64,000 bases of DNA, taken from Candidatus Heimdallarchaeota archaeon (GTDB lineage Archaea > Asgardarchaeota > Heimdallarchaeia > Heimdallarchaeales > Heimdallarchaeaceae). Under the pieces are notes generated by a model that saw only the letters and a program-made list of their open reading frames with translations, was not told the origin of the DNA and did no database searches. Positions 58,885 to 64,000 of this stretch are shown here, in pieces. The stretch spans positions 152,063 through 216,062 of the forward strand of contig JAUVXV010000005.1 in NCBI GenBank assembly GCA_030603365.1. Reading direction: 5' to 3'. The position numbers were made by a program, and so were the translations under genes. The first letter of the stretch is position 1, and every line of letters begins with the position of its first letter.

Positions 58885-59844
58885 ATGAAGAAAAATAGTC
58901 TCACATTAATTTTGGTTATACTCTTATGTTTTCCCTATTTAATTTCTGTTAATTCAGCTTCAGAATCAACTTTTGAAGATGATTCTTCATTCAATCATCT
59001 CTGTGATGTGAAAGTAGCTTGTTATAATGGTTCAGGTGCTTGGAATTATGGAAAAGTTGTCATACAGAGCTTCTTTGATTGGGCAGGATGTACTTATGCG
59101 AATGTATCTGGACAAGATATTATTGCTGGTTGTTTAGATAAATATGATATCCTTTATTGGCCAGGTGGACATTATCCAGCATACTGGGATGAAATGGGTT
59201 TAGAAGGAAAGCAAATTGTACAAGATTTTGTCAAAAAAGGTGGAGGATATTTTGGTGTATGTGCAGGAGCATACTACGCATGTGATTACATGGTCTGGAT
59301 GGATGATGACTCATTTCCAGCTCCAGACTACAAAGTAGAAGGAGACGAATTGAATCTAGATCTAATTCCTGGAGTAGCTTGGGGACCTATCTTTGAACTT
59401 GCTGAGAGACCAGAACCAGGATGGGCAATGACACAAGTAGATATAGTTACTCACGAACATCCAATATCTCAAAATCTTCCTGATTCAATGCAGATTATCT
59501 ATGGTGGTGGTCCATATTTCGAAATATATGAAGGTGCTGAAGTTACAGTATTGGGTGTTTATAACTTGACAGAACAAGTTGCAATCACTGCTAACAATTA
59601 TGGAGAAGGAAGAGTCTTTCTCATTAGTCCGCATGCAGAAATAGAAGAAAATAGTTATAGAGATGGACAAGAACCTTTAGATGAATATGATGATGAAGGT
59701 TCAGATTGGCCTCTGCTCTACAAAGCAGTAGAGTGGTTAGCATTTCTCTCTACCGTTGATACTGCTATTTTTCAAGTCTTAATACCCAGTATTATTTTCT
59801 TTGTTACTATAACTATTATTAGAAAAAAGAAGTTGAGGAAATAA
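58885..59844 (+). CDS. Secreted glutamine-amidotransferase-like (BPL_N type) protein with membrane anchor
   Basis: ATG at 58885 is preferred over 58852: it begins a signal peptide (MKKNSLTLILVILLCFPYLI), and a TATA-like tttaaata lies about 25 bases upstream. The mature part resembles the N-terminal domain of biotin-protein-ligase-like amidotransferases. It has VACYNGSGAWNYGK, YDILYWPGGHYPAYWDEMG, and the nucleophile elbow GGGYFGVCAGAYYACDYM, whose Cys stands in the class I glutaminase position. Later NYGEGRVFLISPHAEIEE supplies the His-x-Glu pair. The full triad is therefore present. A membrane helix and tail RKKKLRK end it. It is an extracellular hydrolase or amidase of unknown substrate. 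Confidence 0.82.
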   Translation: MKKNSLTLILVILLCFPYLISVNSASESTFEDDSSFNHLCDVKVACYNGSGAWNYGKVVIQSFFDWAGCTYANVSGQDIIAGCLDKYDILYWPGGHYPAYWDEMGLEGKQIVQDFVKKGGGYFGVCAGAYYACDYMVWMDDDSFPAPDYKVEGDELNLDLIPGVAWGPIFELAERPEPGWAMTQVDIVTHEHPISQNLPDSMQIIYGGGPYFEIYEGAEVTVLGVYNLTEQVAITANNYGEGRVFLISPHAEIEENSYRDGQEPLDEYDDEGSDWPLLYKAVEWLAFLSTVDTAIFQVLIPSIIFFVTITIIRKKKLRK

Positions 59845-59887
59845 TTCTTGATAACTGAAAAGAATACTTTTGTAAAAACAGAAAGAA

Positions 59888-59896
59888 TTTAATTAA
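59888..59896 (+). promoter_or_regulatory. TATA-like box of the DsrE-family gene
   Basis: TTTAATTAA is centred about 24 bases before the ATG at 59915, consistent with a leaderless transcript. Confidence 0.45.
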
Positions 59897-59914
59897 CAGT
59901 ATTCTGTTTAGTGC

Positions 59915-60250
59915 ATGCACAGAGTATTTATGATTTTAAGTAGTGCTGATAAAATTGTTCATCAAGAACTTAGTTTTCCATATTCCTATAATTCTAAAAA
60001 ACAAGGGTGGATGGATCAAGTTCGAGTAATTCTTTGGGGTCCTACAGAAAAAATCGTTATTGAAGACTTAGATTTTCAAGAACAAGTTAGACTGCTAATG
60101 GATACAGGAGTCGAAGTTTATGCCTGTAAAGCTTGTAGTGATAATTTTGGTGTAAGTGACGAACTTGAGAAAATAGGAATAGATGTTAGATATGTTGGGA
60201 CTTTTGTCACAGAAATGCTAAAAGAAGGATGGTATCAACTAACATTCTAA
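59915..60250 (+). CDS. DsrE/DsrF-like family protein
   Basis: This 111-residue protein has MHRVFMILSSADKIVH, VRVILWGPTEKIVIED, VRLLMDTGVEVYACKACSDN and ELEKIGIDVRYVGTFVTEML. This is the Rossmann-like DsrE/YchN fold, with a cysteine (ACKAC) at the place of the sulfur-carrying Cys in the family. Such proteins relay sulfur atoms in small oligomers or have unknown cytosolic roles. A decayed copy lies 1.2 kb upstream, on the other side of the secreted glutaminase-like gene. The end overlaps the end of the convergent hydrolase gene by 4 bases. Confidence 0.85.
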   Translation: MHRVFMILSSADKIVHQELSFPYSYNSKKQGWMDQVRVILWGPTEKIVIEDLDFQEQVRLLMDTGVEVYACKACSDNFGVSDELEKIGIDVRYVGTFVTEMLKEGWYQLTF

Positions 60251-60894
60251 CTAGCATGAACATATCCTTTCAGAACAGCTTCAGTTGTTACTGTTTTTAC
60301 TCCTTTTTGAATCCATTCCTCAATTAACTTTAGTGAATCTTCTTCATTTATTCCTTCTATAGCATCAATAACGAGGTAGATTTCTAAATCACCAAAATTC
60401 ATCAAACCTTCTATAGCCGTTCTTACACAGTAATCAATTGCTACGCCATATACTACAACCTTTTTTGGTTTTAGTTCTCCAATAAATGGTATTGCATTCG
60501 GATTAGAAAAGCCATCAAATGAAGTTTTTCTGAAAATGATTGGACCTTTTGCTTCAATTATCTCTTTGACTTTTTCCTCTGGATAAGTAACAGGATCAAT
60601 CCAATTGGTAAGTTCAGATCTTGTTTCAAGAATTTTTTCTTGTCCTGAATCATTTTGCATACAATGGGGAGGGAAAGTACTTTTGAAATCAGGATTGTCC
60701 TTTTCAATTTCAGGGTCAGTATCTGAGTGGTAATCAACTGTCCCAAGAATTCTAATTTTACTAATATTAGCGAATTGTGTTAATTTCGCAAGATTTTCTT
60801 TAAGATTTTCTGCACCTGATACATACAATTTACCATCAGGTTCCATGAAATCTTTTTGAGTATCAACATCCCAGAATATTACATCAGAGGTCAT
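60247..60894 (-). CDS. Isochorismatase-family cysteine hydrolase (nicotinamidase-like)
   Basis: ATG at 60894 gives 215 residues. The catalytic triad is visible: Asp in FWDVDTQKDFM, Lys in GPIIFRKTSFDGFSNPN, and Cys in VYGVAIDYCVRTAIEGLM with the preceding cis-peptide. GTVDYHSD and STFPPHCMQNDSG fit the metal site and the PPHC segment of nicotinamidases. It may deamidate nicotinamide for NAD recycling. A TATA-like ctttttaagta (about 60923-60931) precedes the start; a TTG lies three codons upstream. Confidence 0.88.
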   Translation of the reverse strand: MTSDVIFWDVDTQKDFMEPDGKLYVSGAENLKENLAKLTQFANISKIRILGTVDYHSDTDPEIEKDNPDFKSTFPPHCMQNDSGQEKILETRSELTNWIDPVTYPEEKVKEIIEAKGPIIFRKTSFDGFSNPNAIPFIGELKPKKVVVYGVAIDYCVRTAIEGLMNFGDLEIYLVIDAIEGINEEDSLKLIEEWIQKGVKTVTTEAVLKGYVHAS

Positions 60895-60963
60895 TTTTCT
60901 CAAGTAAACATATATAATTAGATACTTAAAAAGATTCTATATAGACAGTTTTTTGCCTAAAAT

Positions 60964-61614
60964 TTACTTCCCTTTAAGTTTCGGGATTATTTCTCTTAAT
61001 TCATCCCCTGAAATTACTCCTGATCTTACAATCTTAGGAGTTTTAGCTGAGATGTCAAGAATAGTAGAAGGTTTTCCTAAATCTGTGGGTCCACCATCAA
61101 TTATACATGGAATTTTTCCTTCAAAGTACTCTAAAACAGTTTTAGCTTTAAGAGCACTTGGTTGCTCCGATAAATTAGCACTTGTTGCAGCTATTGGCGT
61201 ATGAGCTAATTTTATCAGCTGTTGAACTATATTGTTATCAGGCATTCTTACTCCCACTGAATTGAGATTAGAAGCAATGTTGTCAGGAACACTAGAATTT
61301 CTCTCTACAACAATCGTTAATCCTCCAGGCCAGAATCGTTCAGATAATTCAAAGAAAATCGGTTTAATATTTGTAGCTACATCGTAGATTTGATTAATTT
61401 CTGAGATTAGAACATTGATTGGTTTATCCTTTGGTCTTTCTTTTATTGAATAAACAGTATCAATAGCTTCTGAATTAAAAACATCACATCCTATTCCATA
61501 CAAAGTGTCCGTTGGGAATGCAATTACAAAGCCATCTAACATATAATCAACAGCATCTCGAAGTTTGTTCAAATTGAGCTGATCAGCATTTAAAATAATT
61601 GTTTCTGTTTCCAT
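60964..61614 (-). CDS. tsaC: Threonylcarbamoyl-AMP synthase (TsaC/Sua5/YrdC family)
   Basis: This 216-residue protein is the YrdC domain alone, without the Sua5 extension. Motifs are GFVIAFPTDTLYGIGCDVFN, then KERPKDKPINVLISE, RFWPGGLTIVVER, VGVRMPDN and IAATSANLSEQPSAL. The KxR...K and SANxS groups bind ATP and threonylcarbamate. It makes the intermediate for t6A at position 37 of ANN-decoding tRNAs, working with the Kae1/KEOPS system, which is not in this window. The ATG at 61614 lies directly before the first strand of the fold. Confidence 0.95.
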   Translation of the reverse strand: METETIILNADQLNLNKLRDAVDYMLDGFVIAFPTDTLYGIGCDVFNSEAIDTVYSIKERPKDKPINVLISEINQIYDVATNIKPIFFELSERFWPGGLTIVVERNSSVPDNIASNLNSVGVRMPDNNIVQQLIKLAHTPIAATSANLSEQPSALKAKTVLEYFEGKIPCIIDGGPTDLGKPSTILDISAKTPKIVRSGVISGDELREIIPKLKGK

Positions 61615-61732
61615 TGAATTACAACTCGTATTTGTGTACTAGTCAAAGTTTGCCTTAAGTCTTGTGCTTATCTGTAGAATTTTGATTTAAGGTAAGATTT
61701 AACATACATCCAGAGATTGTACTTTGAATAAT

Positions 61733-62503
61733 ATGAGCAGTACTTATTATAAAACTATCCTACTGGCCGCTCCTGGAAGTGGAATAGGTAAATCAATAAC
61801 ATCTAATTTACTACAAGATGAATACAAAATTATAGGTTTAGGGCAAAAAGGGAGTAAGAAGTATTTTGAAGAACTTAAATTGAATGGATATGATGTCCAG
61901 TTTTTTGAATGTGATTGCACTTCAGAAGAAGAAGTTGAACAAGCATTTACTAATATGAGAAAAACTATCTCAAAAATTGATGGTATGATCAACCTAATTG
62001 GAGGAAGTTTCTATAGCAAAGAGATTACACAATTGAAATATTCAGAATATAAAAAAGTGCTTTCTGTAAATCTAGATTCAGCATTTCTTGTGGGTCGAGA
62101 ATCACTAAAATGGATGCAAGAAACTGGGGGAGGAAACATTGTTTTTTTTGGTTCTACAACAGGTTTTAAGCCATCAAATAAGAAACTACCTTATGGCATA
62201 GCTAAAGCTGGTATTCATGCTATGACATGGTTTTTTGCTCAAGAAGGATCTCATTCCAATATTATCACAAACACAATCTCACCAGGATATGTGATGACAG
62301 ATAGACACATTTCTGATATTGAGAAAAAAGCAGAAAAAAAAGAAACAAAATTTGATGATATACTCAAAGAGATAAATAGTAAAAATCCTTTGAAACAATC
62401 GTTAAATCCAGAAGATATTTATCCGTTAGTTAAGCTTCTTTTGGAAACTAACCACATACAAGGTCAAATAATAAGAATAGATTCAGGACAAATATTAGGG
62501 TGA
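61733..62503 (+). CDS. Short-chain dehydrogenase/reductase (SDR)
   Basis: ATG at 61733 gives 256 residues. The nucleotide site reads LLAAPGSGIGKSI, a variant of TGxxxGIG. NLIGG corresponds to NNAG. The catalytic Ser lies in VFFGSTTGFKP, with Tyr and Lys in LPYGIAKAGIHAM, and NTISPGYVMTD follows. GQIIRIDSGQIL closes the fold. This is a classical SDR with the full Ser-Tyr-Lys set; the substrate is unknown, and the altered G motif could affect cofactor choice. TTG at 61724 would add three residues. Convergent with the regulator gene, 4 bases apart. Confidence 0.9.
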   Translation: MSSTYYKTILLAAPGSGIGKSITSNLLQDEYKIIGLGQKGSKKYFEELKLNGYDVQFFECDCTSEEEVEQAFTNMRKTISKIDGMINLIGGSFYSKEITQLKYSEYKKVLSVNLDSAFLVGRESLKWMQETGGGNIVFFGSTTGFKPSNKKLPYGIAKAGIHAMTWFFAQEGSHSNIITNTISPGYVMTDRHISDIEKKAEKKETKFDDILKEINSKNPLKQSLNPEDIYPLVKLLLETNHIQGQIIRIDSGQILG

Positions 62504-62507
62504 GAGT

Positions 62508-63404
62508 CTAGGGTTTTTCACCACATACAGGGCAAGCCAGACCATATCTGAAGAAAGTTTCATGATCCCTTTGGCATTCTCTTACTTCATCCCTAGTTAA
62601 TTTAATCATGTTTTCAGCAACTCTTTCGTCATATTCATCTCTATTTACCCACTCTCCTTCTCTCATTTGCTTATTATAAGGTATAAAGAGCAGATATGTG
62701 AAAGAAACAGGTAAAACTCCTCTTTCCTCATGTTCTTCAGTATAGCTATCTACATTTTTATTTATTAAATCTATTATTTGAGGTAAAATTTTTCTCATGA
62801 CATCTATAGGAAACTTGTAGATTACTCCTGGTGCAACCACACTGTCCCTAATTTTAAGAGGTTCAAACCATTTATAATACCAGTCTTCTACTTCTTCTAC
62901 TTCATTGATTGCTAACACACGATCTTTATGAAGAAGGGCTGCATAATGGGAAAGAATTCCTCTTATTTTGAGAATATTGAAAAATGTGAATAGTCTATGA
63001 GGATAATTGAATCCTTCATCTTGAAGTTCGTTCAGAACAAGACGAAATTCATCATAATACACTCTGGGTATTTGGTAAACTTTTTGCTTGACTCTTCTTC
63101 CTTTTTCATTGTAAATTATAAGATCTTCAGTATTTAGTAAATCTAATTCATCAGATAGCAAAATCTTTAGATTGTGGTAAACTGAACTCAGATGCATATT
63201 TAAGCTGGTAGCAATATCAGCAGCTGTTATTCCTAGAATCTCTCTGTCATCTAAACTTTGATATTTTCTACTAGAGAATTCAGCATCTAAGACGATAGCC
63301 CAAACATCAATAGCTGTTGAATAACGTCTGTCTAGAGCGATTTTGAATATTTGTTCTAGATAAACAATTTTACCAGCTAAATCTGTTTCATCTAGGTCGC
63401 TCAT
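62508..63404 (-). CDS. Winged-helix transcription regulator with C-terminal Cys motif
   Basis: This 298-residue protein has an N-terminal helix-turn-helix (about 50-100). ITAADIATSLNMHLSSVYHN is the recognition unit, followed by a wing (EDLIIYNEKGRRVKQKVYQI). The central part is helical (VLNELQDEGFNYPHRLFTFF). The C-terminus has CQRDHETFFRYGLACPVCGE, where C-x3-H and C-x2-C could bind a zinc or iron ion. It has no membrane segment and is probably a DNA-binding regulator whose ligand domain senses metal or redox state; the target is unknown. It ends 4 bases from the SDR gene end. Confidence 0.7.
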   Translation of the reverse strand: MSDLDETDLAGKIVYLEQIFKIALDRRYSTAIDVWAIVLDAEFSSRKYQSLDDREILGITAADIATSLNMHLSSVYHNLKILLSDELDLLNTEDLIIYNEKGRRVKQKVYQIPRVYYDEFRLVLNELQDEGFNYPHRLFTFFNILKIRGILSHYAALLHKDRVLAINEVEEVEDWYYKWFEPLKIRDSVVAPGVIYKFPIDVMRKILPQIIDLINKNVDSYTEEHEERGVLPVSFTYLLFIPYNKQMREGEWVNRDEYDERVAENMIKLTRDEVRECQRDHETFFRYGLACPVCGEKP

Positions 63405-63528
63405 TTCGCTCTAACTCATCTGTTTAAGTTACACTTCTCTAACCAATTAAACGTATTTAATCTTTACTGACACATTTATTAAATTTCCTTAAACTTCTGT
63501 AAAAAGAATAATAATCTCTTCTTCTTAG

Positions 63529-63780
63529 CTATTCCTCCAAATTAGCACTTATAATGATGGTTTTTTTGTCTTTTTGCTTAATCAGATTTTTTTCCGATAA
63601 AGCTAGTTTGAAAATCCACCATGTTAGAACAGTAAAAACAACCGTTATTGCTAGAAATGTTATGGTTCCAAGAACAGCATTAAGTACAGTCATTGTTGTC
63701 CTAATAGTGTATAGTTCTTTAAAATTTTTCCTATTTATAAAGTGTTTTTGTCTCCTTGTCTCCTTAGAGTGAGGAAGCAT
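63529..63780 (-). CDS. Small single-helix membrane protein
   Basis: ATG at 63780 gives 83 residues; an internal ATG 29 codons later is an alternative start. A basic segment (KETRRQKHFINRKNFKEL) precedes one membrane helix (GTITFLAITVVFTVLTWWIF) and a charged tail ending in IIISANLEE. No family is recognised. Most of the complementary strand is open too, so coding status is moderate. Confidence 0.45.
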   Translation of the reverse strand: MLPHSKETRRQKHFINRKNFKELYTIRTTMTVLNAVLGTITFLAITVVFTVLTWWIFKLALSEKNLIKQKDKKTIIISANLEE

Positions 63781-63783
63781 CAC

Positions 63784-64000
63784 ATTAAAGTGATATTGAG
63801 AGGAGGGGAATTACAGGAGTTTTTATAGCAAAATAGGATTAGAGAAGTGATGGTGCATACATTACGCATAGAATGTATAGAAGTTTCTTATCACCCTGCG
63901 TTGAGCAAGCTTTGCCATCAAGTGAAAAATCTCTACAATCGAGCAAATTTCTTGATTAAAACCTCGTTAAGAAAATCTAACAAAGTTCTTTATTATTACG
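63784..64000 (+). mobile_element. Left part of an IS200/IS605-type element (TnpB), cut by the window edge
   Basis: The TnpB start at 63850 is preceded by a short non-coding stretch that may be the element's left end; the exact boundary and the right end are not visible. No tnpA is seen on the left side. Confidence 0.55.
63850..64000 (+). CDS. tnpB: TnpB / OrfB-type RNA-guided nuclease, N-terminal part (runs off window)
   Basis: ATG at 63850 opens a frame with no stop up to the window edge, 50 residues. It reads MVHTLRIECIEVSYHPALSK, then LCHQVKNLYNRANFLIKTSL, then RKSNKVLYYY. The stretch L-C-x2-V-K-N-L-Y-N-x-A-N-F-L-I is the characteristic opening of IS200/IS605-family TnpB proteins, which are RNA-guided DNA nucleases related to Cas12. 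The catalytic RuvC part lies outside, so activity cannot be judged. The omega-RNA would be at the right end, also outside. Confidence 0.75.
   Translation, partial: MVHTLRIECIEVSYHPALSKLCHQVKNLYNRANFLIKTSLRKSNKVLYYY

Overview
The window looks like chromosomal DNA of an Asgard archaeon (Promethearchaeota); the sequence alone does not fix the order. It is AT-rich. It carries an archaeal lipid gene (carS, CDP-archaeol synthase) and TATA-type promoters that often sit 22-32 bases before a start codon. It also has three Ras/Rab-like small GTPases and a compact RING-like zinc finger, both typical of Asgard genomes. There are many secreted proteins with one C-terminal membrane anchor, and no tRNA, rRNA or CRISPR array.

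Layout. 1-9300: secreted anchored proteins, a RING-like finger, an alpha/beta-hydrolase-like protein, a membrane thioredoxin with a zinc-ribbon tail, a CDF metal transporter with a NifX-like tail, a TPR protein, and a divergent pair of bPH2 membrane proteins, one of which has a winged-helix DNA-binding domain. 9300-19900: H+-pyrophosphatase, MFS transporter, a pair of small GTPases, a class V aminotransferase and a Ca2+-type P-ATPase. Both ion pumps are followed by decayed pump-like fragments. 19996-25726: a beta-helix protein with calcium-binding repeats, a third GTPase, three peroxiredoxins plus a nitroreductase in one operon, and a multi-pass membrane protein. 25731-33955: five tandem, same-strand, secreted, membrane-anchored arylsulfotransferase-family paralogs, the most distinctive block of the window.

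34170-43395: a DUF255 thioredoxin-like protein coupled to an HExxH metallopeptidase, an ABC-2 exporter, a surface protein with a PGF-type C-terminal signal, an aminotransferase, a Cys-containing unknown, and carS. 43477-50223: a PAS protein with a degenerate kinase core, two NosD-like beta-helix proteins, two small two-helix membrane proteins and a seven-repeat propeller protein. 50584-53191: an iron uptake operon, feoA-feoB plus a small Cys-rich gene. 53198-56025: tldD-pmbA. 56122-60250: a PEF-tailed surface protein, a beta-helix protein with a zinc ribbon, a secreted glutaminase-like protein and a DsrE-family gene with a decayed copy upstream. 60247-63780: a nicotinamidase-like hydrolase, a TsaC-type tRNA-modification enzyme, an SDR oxidoreductase, a winged-helix regulator and a small membrane protein. 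The right edge enters the N-terminus of a TnpB (IS200/IS605) gene.

Two themes recur. The first is local duplication followed by decay: remnants at 9297-9496, 19345-19612 and 58667-58816 all lie beside intact relatives, and the live arrays (five ASST, three peroxiredoxins) look like the same process at an earlier stage. The second is a modular cell surface built from a signal peptide, a beta-helix, propeller or ASST domain, a short linker, one transmembrane helix and a basic tail. Function calls come from motif recognition by eye; no database search was possible.
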